A stretch of 64,000 bases of DNA from Hirsutella rhossiliensis (GCF_020360975.1 NW_025408677.1:1240001-1304000); one strand, 5' to 3'; shown: positions 46,600 through 57,944, numbered from the stretch's first letter. Translations and numbers: made by a program. The notes: generated by a model not told the origin, from the sequence alone.

Positions 46600-48640
46600 T
46601 AAAAAAGCTATTATTACTACCTATTATAATATTATTATAAGCTTTATAGCGACGACGAGAGCGATGTTCCTAAGTCCGAGTTAATTATAGCCGCCTTTAA
46701 TAAATAATAGGCATAACGTATAAGAGGCTTACGTAGAGTTTATTTAATAAGTAGGTACCTAGACGTTATCTATCTAGAGCTAAAAGAAAGTAAAGGTAAA
46801 CTTAAGGCTTCGCTTTAAGTATAAACTTATAACTATAACGATAGAATGTTATCGTTATAGCCGGCTTCGTATAGTAAGGCTAGAGTCTACCGGGTCTATA
46901 ATGCCGGGCATAGCCCGCGACATAACGGTATAAAACACACGTAGAGAACCGAGGCTTTAATAGTACCTAAGATCACCTTTATAAATACTAAGAAAACGGC
47001 CAGCTAGGCATTAAGGGGCCTTATTATAGAGACGCCGGCTAAGGCCGTGATTATAGTAGGGCGAAGCGCGTCGCCTACGTCGACACCCGCGAAAAGATCG
47101 ATACGCGTCGTAAGGCTAAGCACTAAAATTCGAGAAGCCGCGCGATAGCCCAACGATCTAGCGGAGAAGACAACACGCGTAACTAGGCTTGTAACGCGTA
47201 TTGCCTTAGACGATATCGCTATTAGTAACGCGACTAAGCGGCGTAAAGTTGCTAGTAGTAGTAGTAGCGCGAACGAAGGCCGAGCTATGCTTTAGAAAGT
47301 TCTCGAACTCTTAAGCGAGTTACGTTAAGAAATATAAAAGCTTAGCTAAGCGATAGATACGTAAAACGAGATTATATCTAAGTAATAGTAGATAATCTAG
47401 GAAATAGATTAATAAGGGAAAGAGATAAGAGATAAGCTTCGTTATATCTAAGCGTAGTTAGAGACCCTAGCTATGCCTATATCTTCTCTATAGAGTAGTC
47501 CGTAGATATTATATACGAGCGCTATAAGGTTATCGCCGACGATCTAGATAATAAACTAGGGTACCGTACTAGTAGCTAAATCGGCACGAATAGCTATTAG
47601 CGATAGTCTCTACTATACGGTAGATATATTACGAGTCGAAGAAGCGAATAGGTACTAAACGTAGATCGGCAATATCTAAAAGGCTATAGAGAGCGATATA
47701 AGAAAGAGTTAGAGGTAGGAGACTTAGAAATATATAGCGGTCGTAATAGACGCTCGAAACCTTAACCGGATTAAAATTTTATATAGAGACTAAACCGAGT
47801 TAAAGTAGGTTAAGGAAGCAGCGTAAAAGATAGTAACTTCGGGAGCTAGGGTACTAAGAGATTAGCTTTACCCCATTAAAGTCGATAATACTAAGCGTAC
47901 CGTAGTACTAGACGCCGAAGGCAACGTTCTACCGGGCGCAGCTAAGGCGCTTAGAGCTAAGAATTACGTTACGATTACTAAGATTACCTAGCTTAGCAAT
48001 AGAGAGAAAGCTAAAGCGTATAGGTTAATAGTAATCTATATTACTAAAGAGAGTAACGCGTAAAGACTTCTAGACGGCGTATAGTTTAATATTATAGGAG
48101 AGTCCGCCTATACTAATGTTTTTAAACGCCGCGTAGGACCGATTTAGTACTTTAACTATTAAGAGATAGGATATAAGGCGTTTTTATATAAGAAGCCGTA
48201 AAGATATAGTAGATACGCGAAAGTAGAATATTACTATAGAGAATATAAGGAGATAGTGCTAAAGTACGTGCCCTATAGTAAACTATACGAATCGTATAGC
48301 CGGAACTATCGGGCACGGAACCCTAGGGATAAGACGTAGGCAGCGTCTAGCCCTTTAGGCTAAGCAGCGGAAGTAAGAATCTACTTAGGATCGATTATAG
48401 TACTAACCTTTAATAATACTAATATATAGGTATTCGACTTTAGATTTCGATAGACCGCGCTTTAGCTACTAAAGGTAGGACGCTAAATACTTAGAGAAAT
48501 TAGCCTTTAAGCAGGCCTATTACGGAGAGAGTAGCGGCGAGGTTAGTATAGCGTATGCTAACCTATAGGGCTTAAGGTATTACGCATTAATATATTAAAA
48601 TATTAGTAGCTTTTACGTCTAGGCCCTATAGGAGAAATCC
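46600..48640 (+). pseudogene. Tad-like LINE ORF1 (gag-like, zinc-knuckle), RIP-killed
   Basis: The frame shows coiled-coil-like sequence (KLS-stop-AIDTQNEIISK near 47340), VVIDARNLNRIKILYRD, VTSGARVLRDQLYPIKVDN and AKAYRLIVIYITKESNA, then three CCHC knuckles at 48148-48309. In all three the spacing CX2CX4HX4C (third: CX2CX3HX6C) is kept, but all twelve ligand positions are Tyr codons. ORF1 proteins of this kind bind the element's RNA. The ORF1 is followed by an AT repeat and no ORF2, so this is a 5' fragment or was interrupted. Confidence 0.82.
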
Positions 48641-48650
48641 TCCGGGTGAA

Positions 48651-48675
48651 ATATATATATATATATATATATATA
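48651..48675. repeat. (AT)12 microsatellite
   Basis: Uninterrupted AT dinucleotides at the 3' edge of the LINE ORF1 fragment. Confidence 0.95.
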
Positions 48676-49329
48676 ACGGTATAAAGTCTCCTAGCCTTAT
48701 AACTTACTATAGACTAGACGGTTAGATCAGCCCTATAGATAACGTTCCCCGGTCCTTAGTCGGGCTGTCTATTAAGATAATCTATGACCTCTTAATTTTA
48801 ATGGCCTAAATAGACTATTATAGACTGCATTAACTAAGCCCCTAGGCATTTGCTCTCTGTTTTAACTTAGAGCCGCCGCTAAATTGCTATATATAGTTCT
48901 CCTATGCTCCTACGGTTGCTTAGTGTCTTATATTAGCACTTTTACTTTATAGTCCTTTAAGTCGATAGTTATCGATAGTGTTTATATTATCTAGGCGGCA
49001 GTGCCCTATCTTCCTAGTCCTGCCGCTACTAATAGTTCTTAGGGCGTTGTATAATAGTTTAGACGAATTTACGTTCCTTTTTATACCGCGAAAGCATCCT
49101 CTATAGATCGGGCCTAATATAGGCATACTTATTATAATAATACTAAGGTATACTTCTAAGCATAAGAGCAGGTTAGGCTATATAGTAGTCTTAGTAAGGT
49201 TGCCTTAGAACGCTAACGAGTTAAGCGCAACGATATAATAGATAGAGATAACTATATTCCTAATAAAACTCGTATTAGATTCCCTAAGATATAATCCTAG
49301 CGTCTTAGGCAAGAAAGATATATAGGACT
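48676..49329 (+). other. Unassigned, possibly coding
   Basis: A plus-strand frame near 49180-49330 reads LYSSLSKVALERQRVKRNDI and DNYIPNKTRIRFPKI, broken by TAG/TAA. No family recognised. Confidence 0.3.
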
Positions 49330-50175
49330 TATAGCAGCCTAGCTATAAACATAGTAGTTAGGATAACTTTAGTTCGCGACTTTGTCCTTAACGCCTAGAT
49401 AGTCGGTATAGGCAAGCATATAATTATAATATCGGTGATAGCGTTAAAGCTATTAATCGCGATTAAACCTGCCTTTTTATCTCTATATTTGCCGCTAACG
49501 CTCGTATTATAGAATGCCGCGAACGGACGGCAAACTAAAAAAGTCTAGAGAATAACGCCTATACTCTAAAGTGCAACCTAGACTATAACTGCTTTTACGG
49601 CGCGTCTTATAGATAAGATAGCGAAGGTCCTAAGATAGAAGAAAAGGATAGAAAATTTTATCGTTAGGGTCGAGGTAGCGAAGAGGAGGACGTAGGCAAT
49701 AAGTAACTAATAGATTATTAGCTCGTCCTTATATACGAAAACATGATTCTTTAGGTAGCGTCTATAAGAGGATATATAGTTACCCGTAAAAGTAACGGGA
49801 TATTTCCTATAATATCGGTCACGTCGTAGCTATAGCCGTAGGCAGCAAACGTGGCGGAAATACCTAGTATCGTAAGGCCCTAGGGCTAGGCGCTTAAAGC
49901 ATTAGCAGTAAGCGCAGTATCGGTAAAGTCCGGAACCGGAAGGCCTACTATTGTAATAAAGATAAGGCTATCGTCTATTCCCTACCCCGCTCTCGATATC
50001 CTACGCGAGGCTAGCCGTAGGGCTATAATTACCTAGGCGATTAGAACTATAACTAAATTAGCAATAAGATTTACTAACACCTATAGTTTAAGCTTTATAG
50101 TATAGTATGCAATTTCTATCTTAGAAACTAGCGCGACTCGTTTAGAAAAGCTAATAATTATAGTCTAGTTAAGAG
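49330..50175 (-). pseudogene. Fungal rhodopsin-like (seven-TM) integral membrane protein, RIP-killed
   Basis: On the minus strand hydrophobic segments alternate with short loops: VLVNLIANLVIVLIA, LTILGISATFAAYGY, and further on ILWTFLVCRPFAAFYN, then IAINSFNAITDIIIICLPIP and RTKVILTTMFIARLL. The CRP-x-AAF-[WY]-N / D-x-x-I-x-x-LP-x-P-x-[IW] pattern is that of the fungal rhodopsin-like membrane proteins, whose functions are mostly unknown. Several Trp and Gln codons are stops. It points away from the GMC remnant downstream. Confidence 0.72.
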
Positions 50176-50890
50176 GTATAAAACCTAAAGGTGCCTTACT
50201 ATAGCTAGCTACGGTCGGTAAGCCTAGGTAAGTAGGATAGCTAAGCTATATATTAGCTATAGTAAGACGTTAGCTATTATTAAGCTAGGATATAATGCGG
50301 GCACTATAGTTACTAAATAAGTCACCGAATTAAAAAGGGGGAGAGTTTTACTATAAGGGCACCCTTACTACGGCCGTTAAGCAGGCAGCAAATAATTTAA
50401 GGCAAAAGAAGCCCGCGTTAGTAGTTAGCGTATATATATAAGACCCTACGTTAACTCTATAGCTTTAGCGTGTTAGCTTATTAGCTTAAGGCAACGGGCG
50501 AACCGGGGTTTACTAGCTTAGAGCCTAGCGCCTTATTAGTATTAATATAATTAGGCATTTAGTAAAGTGCGGCGTAGCCTATATAAAACGCGGCTATACT
50601 ATCCTTCTTTAGGCCCGACCGAGGCTATACGCCTATTACGGGCCCTAGCTAAAAATACGCGGCCCGATTAAAGGCATATAAAAGAAGTTTAGAGAGGGGG
50701 AGGCTACTATAGTCGCTATCGGCATACCGGTATACTTTAAGCAATTATGCTTTACTAACCTTATAAACTTAGTCGGGGTACGGCTTTAAGCCTCGATTCT
50801 CCCTAGCCTTATCTACTTAGTCCCTTAAATCCTTTCGATTTAATTAGACTACTTTAAAATATATCTATTAACGAGCTATAAATAGAAAAC
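50176..50890. other. No gene recognised
   Basis: RIP-mutated spacer between the rhodopsin-like and GMC remnants. It could hold their shared promoter region, since the two are divergently arranged, but no site is recognisable. Confidence 0.35.
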
Positions 50891-51170
50891 TATAATTATA
50901 TCGTTATTAGTAGCGGCACCGCTAGCTTTTTAGTTGCGTCTAGCTTAAGCGAAGACGCGAGTATAAGCGTCCTTATAATCGAAGCTAGCGGCGATAGGAG
51001 CTATAATCCCCTTATATTAACTCTAGGCGTTAGGATATAAACGGGAAAGACTAGTATAACTAGAACTTTATCTCTCTACTATATAAACGCCTAGCCTCTA
51101 GGCTATTCCTCTATATCTTCTCCCCGTCTAGTATATTAAACGATATTCCGCCCTAGTTAAGGAGGTGTCC
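50891..51170 (+). pseudogene. GMC oxidoreductase N-terminal fragment, RIP-killed
   Basis: The frame reads YNYIVISSGTASFLVASSLS, then EDASISVLIIEASGD, SYNPLILTLGVRI and SSILNDIPP. This is the FAD-binding beta-alpha-beta start of GMC oxidoreductases: GGGTAG has become SSGTAS because each TGG-type context was changed to TAG (Gly to Ser), and EAGGD became EASGD. Only the first exon-like part is present; the bZIP copy 3 follows. Substrate cannot be inferred. Confidence 0.75.
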
Positions 51171-51299
51171 CGACCTATATAGGCACCGTTCTTATATATA
51201 TAACTAGGACCTTCGTCCCCTTAACTTAGGCAGTAGTTAAGGCTAATAGACTCTCTATAACCGTTATATATATAGTATCTCTTATTTCCTTTTAATAAG

Positions 51300-51900
51300 G
51301 AGGACGTCGTAAGCTACGACAACTCCTAGATAGACGACCTTATCGTTAACCCGCTAGTAGTAGAGGGCTCCCGATATAACTATCTCGGCAAGGAGAGGGA
51401 GAAGTCTTAATCTAGACTTACTAGTCGATATAGCACTAGGAGCTGTTCTAGTAACTAGACGGCGGCCCTAGGGTCGCCCGCGCGAAAAGGATAGCCTTAG
51501 TCGGTATTAAGTAGCACGAAACTCCCCGACTATAAGAAATAGGCAATATAGCCGTTACTAAAGCTATGCTTATTTAGAAGCTCCTATAGCTACTTATTCT
51601 CCTTAGCTACTATCCTCGCGGCTATCTAGATCTCGGTCGAAGCCTCGATGCCCTAGAGCTTGTATACCCTAAGTCGCTGTTCGAGTTCTAAACATACTCT
51701 CTCCGTCGGGCGCGCGATCTCCTTTAGTTATCTCGAATTTAGACTAAGCTATTCTTCTACTAGAGCAGAGAAAGAGAGACGGAGTTTCGTATTAAAAAAG
51801 GCTATTCCTATCGATAGCATTACCTAGGTTTATATTACTTACTATAAGGGCTAATATTTAGCTTTAAGGCTTATTTATAGACTCTTCTTAGCTAGTAAAG
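51300..51900 (-). pseudogene. bZIP transcription factor, copy 3
   Basis: Minus-strand homologue of 20634-21340 and 36700-37565. The basic region starts at about 51725 (complement) and the zipper, IAARIVAKENK and AYFL-stop-SGSFVLLNTD follow toward lower coordinates. Upstream homology with copy 2 runs to about 51900. RIP stops are frequent. It is inverted relative to the other two copies. Confidence 0.75.
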
Positions 51901-53045
51901 GAGGAAAGTAAAATAAAAATAAAAATTAGGTAAATAGTCCCTTAAGTAAAGTATCGGCCTAATACTAGGTATCGGGAAAGAATAAGGGTTAGTAAAAGGA
52001 AAAACGAGGAAATAAATAAAACTTATTAGATCTCTAGTAAAGGAAGTATTTAGGGAAAGAATAAGTAAGATAGCTATAGTAGCTTTACGCCTTCTTTACC
52101 TAGCCGCGTGCTAGTTATAGCGTAGCCCTTATAGTCTTCCTAGGGGCTTAGATAAAGGATAGTCGGATTTATATTTTACGGGTTGCATTTACCCCGTGTT
52201 AGTAAGAACTAGAACACCTACCCCTAAGTTAACGTAATAAGTCGGTTAGTTAGCTTAACCGAGTCTTAAGAGCCGCTTACTTTAGACCCCCTACTTATTT
52301 ACTAATATTTTATAACTATTATATCTAACTAGTATCGTAAAATATTCGTACCTCGGTAGCCGTAGACGTAGGTCTTATAGAGGCTACCTCCTTCTTCTAA
52401 AGTAGATACCGACGTAGTAGCCCTTCCCTTATTACGAGGCTTCCTTCCCTACGAGCTTCGCTACCCCCTAGTACTTCCTATACTAAGACAAGGGAAGAGA
52501 AATTAATAGGCAGAATCTTAATAGGTAGAATCCTACGTTATAATCACCCCCTGACTCCTACTATAGGGGAGCTACGGGCTAGTCTTTATAATTCGGGAGA
52601 GCCGGTCCGCCTAGTTACTCTAGAGATTCGTCCTAGTGCCTATTTATAAGTTAGCTGCTAGTAGATTTAGAATATAATCAACGCGTAGATATAGAAGCTA
52701 GAGGTGTCCTAGTTAGGGGTATACGAGCTATTTAATATAAGGGATAGTTAAAGGCTTAGGCTAACTAGTAGACGTCCCCCCCTAAGGGGTAGCTTATAGG
52801 TATTAGCTAAGCAATAGCGGACTATAACCCCGAAATAAGAGGAAGGTATATAAGCTAACACGGCTAAAAGTTAGCACGAAGTAGTTAAGGTCGCATTATA
52901 AAGGACTTACGGGATAATTTACTAGAGCTTATATTAAGGGTTATAGATAAGCTTAACCTAGGAAGCCCGTTCTATACTCGTGCGGAAAGCAAAGGAGCAT
53001 AGACACCAACCTACCTATTTTTTTTCTTCCCTATTACTCTCCTTA
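51901..53045. other. No gene recognised; RIP-mutated
   Basis: TpA-rich throughout. No frame, terminal repeat or domain could be supported. Confidence 0.4.
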
Positions 53046-53500
53046 TTCTTATAGCTCTCTAAGAGCCAACGAGCGGCGGACGATCTAACGAAGGCCCTTC
53101 GCCCGCTATATCGACTAACTCTACCTCGACGACTCGGGAAGATATAAGTCCCTTTTATACTAAGTCGGTTGCCTATAGATAAATTAGTTATCTCCGTGCC
53201 CTCGATAGGATTCTACGTCCTACCTCGCTAACCTCGGAGGTTTAGGACACCGAAACTTAATATAACGGCGTAGGCCGTCGCGACGAATAGGCGCAAGGCG
53301 AGATTATAGAGTTACCTACGGTAGAGGCATATCCGCTACTCGCACCTAGTTATCTTTATAACTCTTCTTCTTATAGCGACGGGAAGGAGAATCGTCTTCC
53401 TAGACCTATATTTTAGGTCGCCGTATCCGATACTTACTATCGGGTAGAGGTTAACGGTTCTATCGATAGTAGATAACACGAATAAATTAAACTAGAGTTC
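53046..53500 (+). pseudogene. Unknown Ser/Thr-rich protein remnant
   Basis: One frame reads GPSPAISTNSTSTTREDISP, ISYLRALDRILRPTSLTSEV, EIIELPTVEAYPLLAPSYLY and NSSSYSDGKENRLPRPIF, with few stops, all TAG/TAA. Low complexity and no recognised domain. It ends near the left TIR of hAT 2. Confidence 0.35.
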
Positions 53501-53733
53501 GGCTTCCCTCTTCGTAAGCCTATTTAAATTACCTTAAGGTTCTCTAAGTGTTCGCCTCTAGGCTCGTTACGATATATAAGACAGCGCGAGCGGAGGAGCT
53601 ATAATAAAATTACTAGGAGGAAGGATGCATAGCTTCGATCGCCTAAGCAAAGGTAGCAAGCTCCTAGGCAAAGGTATAAGAGGCAGCGTGCTTAGAAATT
53701 TCGGAGGAGCAAGCGACCGGCCGTAGAAGAGTG

Positions 53734-56700
53734 CAGTAATCGGAATAGTCCGGTATAAGTTAGTATTAGTATAGTAAATACCGCTAAGACCTAGTATAGT
53801 TTAATAAAATCTCGATACTATAGTATTACCGGTATACTAGATTATACCGGTAATACTAAAAATAGATCTAGGCTAGAGGCTTACTACGGTAACCCGCTAG
53901 TAAGAGACGAGGTAGAATTTAGATAATATTATAATAATAACTTCTATATTATCTATACGGGCCTATTAACTAGTTTTCCTACTAGTTATTTTACTCTACT
54001 TAATTATAAAAGCTATAAATACTATTATTTTTATATTATCGACCTAGCTTCCTTTATTAGGTCGTTCTAATATAGAATAGATAGCTTTCGACTTTACTAC
54101 TAGGTAGCTATCCTAGAGTAGGTATAAAAGGGTTAAGGCTAGTATTAGTACGTACTAGAAAGTACTTATAATTATATATAACTCTATAGGCTCTTTCTTA
54201 TAGAGTAAAGTATAGCTTAACGTATTGCTAGCTAGATTTATCGATTACGCTATCGGGATAAGAAAAGCTTAAATAATCCTTCTAATTAAATTACTTCTAT
54301 AGTATTAGTCCTAAAATATTTTACGTTAGGCTAGTTATACGATAAACTAAGATCGACTAATTAAGAGCTACTATACTTTAGCTAGTATTTATTATAATTA
54401 TAGAATCTCTAGCGCTAATATCGCTATCTTCGTTTATAATATATTTAGTATTAATACGCTCTAGATCTCTAATATCGTATCCTACGCTATCTTTTCCTAC
54501 TTCGACGCCCCTATCTACTTCTATCCGTTATCCTAAGCCTCTAGACGAGTTTATATAAGATTATATTATATACTTATATCGTATAAAGATAATAAAGAAG
54601 GTAGCTCGCCTTAGCTTATATATATAAAAGTATAGTACTTATTATATCCGAGATAGCGATAAGAAAAAGGTATATTACTATTATAAGTACGCGATCGGAA
54701 AGTATAAGTAAGAGTTATTCGTTATTAATAGTATATCTAGAGTAAGGAATTATCTTAAATAAAGGCACTAAATTAACCTATAAAGTAGTATAAGGAGATA
54801 CGTTACGTTACGGGCGTCTATATTAAAGTAATAAAAGAGCGCGGCCGCTACTAGTACTTTCTTTTAGAAAGATACCGTTAATAAGTTTAAGGAGCTCTTA
54901 ATTCGCTAGGTTATATACTACTATATCGCTTTCTTCTAGTTAGAGAACTAGTACTTCTAAGAGCTACTCTTCTTCCTTAACCCTATACTTCTTAATTATC
55001 TCCTAAAGGCAGCGAAAACCTTTAAAGGCTAGGTTATAAATACGTTCTTAATAAAAAAGTAATAGCTAAAAGAAGATCTTTAGCGTTCGTAGAGTAGAAT
55101 CTTAGTCTCCTTTAACCTCTAGACCTCGCCGAATCTATACGCGATCTTAGGTATAGTCGCTATATAGATTAATACTACCGGTAAGCGATATAGTACTATT
55201 CTAAGAATACGGCGCGTATAAGGCGAGTATAGTAGCGAGAACCTTAGATTAGCTATTCTTAGATTACTAAAGGAATATAATATTAACGGAGATTAAATTA
55301 GATACTTTATACTAGATAACGCTTTATTAAATAATACCGCTATTAAGTTTATACTTAAGGAGCTCTACCTATAGATAACGCTATAATAGCGTCGCTATCG
55401 CCGATTACGCTACTTAGGTTATATTATTAATCTCTATTACTAAGCGTTCCTTATAGGTCGAAACTATAAGAAGTATCTAGTAAAGCTTAAAAAGTATTAC
55501 TAGCGCGGTAATTATATAAAGGTTAAAGAGTTATAGAAAAAGTTTAGATATTTAGGCCGGCTTTATAACCTTATATAGTATATCCGGCTTACTCTATAAA
55601 GGTATAAGGAGTTTACTATAATTATTATCGGCGGCGATCTCTCTAACTTCGATAGGCTTAAGCTTATCTAGAATAACTCTACGCGCTAGAACTTATAGTT
55701 TTATTTTATTACGCGGGCATTAAATATTTAAGAATAATTAAAGATCTTCTTAGCTCGTTATATACTAAGGAAAGGGTCTTAAGGGATATTAAACTTTAAG
55801 CTAAATAGATAGTACTAGTTTAAGCTTAAAAAGATCGAGCTCGCTTTAAAGGACTTCTATACGGCGACTATACTTATTAAAGGAAATAAGATATCCCTCG
55901 CTAATTAGTTTTTAACGCTAAACTATCTTCTTTATAAGATTAATAAGACTAAGGACTATTACTATAATATCTATAAGGTAGACGATAGTAACTTTACGTA
56001 GGAATATCTATAGGGCTATATAGATACTACGTAGTTAAAGTATAAGGAGTACTATAGTAACCGATAATAGAATTAGTAATATTAATTTCCTAAAGATATT
56101 AATCTTCTACTAGTATACTATATAGCTTAAGTACTCGATCTATATTAAAAGTAGGTATAGTTTAGATAAGAATAGGTTCTTTAAAGCGATAAAGAAAGAT
56201 AAAGGTAATATAATTATATATAACTAGCAGTTAAGGAGCTCTAGGAGATAGAGTATAAAGGAAGATCCTTTATTAAGGTACTATTACTACTAGTTAGGAA
56301 GGATAGAGTCCTAGACCTAGTATTTAATTAGTAGAGGGAATATAAGCGGATTCGTATAAATAGCCCGGCCGCTACTATAGATTTATATAAGTAGTATATC
56401 TCTACTAATTAACTCTACGATAAGGAGGTAGGCTATAATAAGGTTATCGCCTACTAACTATCCTATTACGACTTATAGAGGGATCTCGCCTAATTTACTC
56501 TTAATCTTTTAGCGGTTTTACTAATATTAGATAAGTGCGAGCGACTTTTTAGTAGCGCGAAGCTCGGTATAGTTAATTATCGGGGTAGGCTTAAGGAAGA
56601 TATACTAGAGGCCTATAAGTATCTACGAGCCTAGTATAGAAAGCCTTAGGCTAACGATAGTAAGGATAGCGAGGATAGTAGGAATAAAAGCGAATAAATC

Positions 56701-56869
56701 GGTAGATAATAGCATACTTAACTTTCCCTCTTTCTAAGATCCGCCTCGTTTATAACGGCCTTAGCGGTATTGCTAGTCTTACCGGTATAGTATAGTATAA
56801 GAGTATTATAGTATAGTATAGTATAGTTTGACCTCTATACCATACTATACCGGACCATTCCGAACACTG
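53734..56869 (+). mobile_element. hAT transposon 2, RIP-mutated
   Basis: TIRs: left 53734-53757, right complement of 56846-56869, sharing TCGGAATRGTCCGGTATA after CAGT; 3 of 24 positions differ, two of them G/A as RIP gives. CAGTG-type ends are usual for hAT. The flanking 8 bases do not match convincingly. Near each end there are AGTATAG-type subterminal repeats (notably 56780-56830). Interior coding is on the plus strand. Confidence 0.83.
54560..56700 (+). pseudogene. hAT transposase 2, RIP-killed
   Basis: The frame gives LDNALLNNTAIKFILKELYL (about 55310-55370), GYIINLYY-stop-AFLIGRNY, a YLGRLYNLI block and the C-terminal dimerisation domain LDKCERLFSSAKLGIVNYRG then RLKEDILEAYKYLRA. ERLFSSAK lies at 56539-56562. 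The C-terminus is acidic, ending KDSEDSRNKSE before TAA near 56697. It differs from hAT 1 (ERLFSAAG), so this is another family. Confidence 0.87.
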
Positions 56870-56884
56870 GAGGGTACGGCAATG

Positions 56885-57100
56885 TCATACAGCGAGGATG
56901 TTATTTAAATCCTCGATTAGCCAACCGCGTGTATTGCTGGAGACGCCATTGTCGCCAACCCAACGAAGCTCAGGGCTCTTCCGAACAATAGCTCCCTCAC
57001 CTCCCGTGCAGCGAACGACCCATCCGATGGGGAAGGACTCACAAGATAGCCCTTCACAGCCGGGGCGAGGGTCAAGATCGCCACTATCCAGCGCGACCAT
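56885..57100 (-). CDS. Short unmutated ORF, possible gene fragment
   Basis: 71 codons from ATG, with normal CpA/TpG. It reads GDLDPRPGCEGLSCESFPIG then GWVVRCTGGEGAIVRKSPEL and VGDNGVSSNTRGWLIEDLNN. The Cys content and domain-like spacing look more protein-like than the opposite frame (56898-57137). Family not recognised. It lies in the unique gap between hAT 2 and the Helitron fragment, so it may be an exon remnant of a host gene. Confidence 0.3.
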   Translation of the reverse strand: MVALDSGDLDPRPGCEGLSCESFPIGWVVRCTGGEGAIVRKSPELRWVGDNGVSSNTRGWLIEDLNNILAV

Positions 57101-57199
57101 CGTTCAGGACGCCGTGCAGGGGAAACTATATTACTAACGCATATAATATCTTAGCTGGGCAACTTTCAAGGTTCGGAGGCTGCTGGAGAAGGTATCTAC

Positions 57200-57944
57200 C
57201 GAGGCGACTGCACTATCTATCCCAGGAGTCCTAGAAGCTCCTCTCCAGCCGTGTGCAGGCGAAGCTGGACAACCAGGAGCTTGCCAGGTTCGTCAATTCC
57301 CTACGAGTATACGCCACGAAAGACAGGGAGAACAAATATAACCACTACCGACCGCCTAGGCCGGCCTATTATCCTAGGTAATAGCTAAGATCGTTGGCTC
57401 TAGCGCTGCTGCTGCTCCTAACGATAAGGCAGGCAACCTTACGAAATAGATTCCCGTATGCATTAGCGCCCGTCTGTTGCTGACGTCTAACCTTTGGCAG
57501 CTAGTCGGCCTCTGCAACGACGCACGTAGTAACGTTATAGTATACGATATCGCCTGGGCGCCTGGAGCTGACCCCATTCAAGACCCTCCCTGCGTGATCA
57601 TAATGGAGTTTAATAAGTACCCGGGGCCGGTATTCCTAACCACCGCAAATAGCAGGAAGATTGTCCCGATTCGGCCGGTAGACAGGGACTTCCTCGTCGG
57701 GCCCACGCTCTGCCCTCGTACGCAGTTTCCCCTAATCGTATGCTACGCCATTATAGTTCATAAGTCGCAGAGCATCACCGAAGACATGATCGTGACGGAT
57801 CTGTCCTGCCGTGACTTTTAGACGGATTAAACTGATTGTTCGGTGACTGCTTGACTGGTAGCTAGACTCGCAGCCTTCGGCTGATTATACGCCTTGCACC
57901 ACAGCCCTAAAGACTAAAGTGTAAGGTATGGCGCAGTATTTTAG
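57200..57944 (+). mobile_element. Helitron family 1, un-mutated 3' fragment
   Basis: Collinear with the complement of 9107 to about 10060. It encodes the helicase C-terminus: AKLDNQELARFVNSLRVYAT, then ARLLLTSNLWQLVGLCNDAR (from about 57465) and CYAIIVHKSQSITEDMIV to the stop at 57819-57821. VHKSQ is the last PIF1 helicase motif, intact here. Compared with Helitron 1 about 250 bases are missing after 57835. The shared 3' end is at 57944 (TTTTAG). No RIP. Only the last 345 bases of coding (57477-57821) form an open frame. Confidence 0.9.
57871..57883 (+). repeat. Helitron 3' hairpin, un-mutated
   Basis: CAGCC-TTC-GGCTG, perfect 5-bp arms and 3-base loop, about 60 bases before the shared end. 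Canonical Helitrons carry the hairpin nearer the end, so this family may be non-canonical or the true end nearer the CTAA at 57907. Confidence 0.75.
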
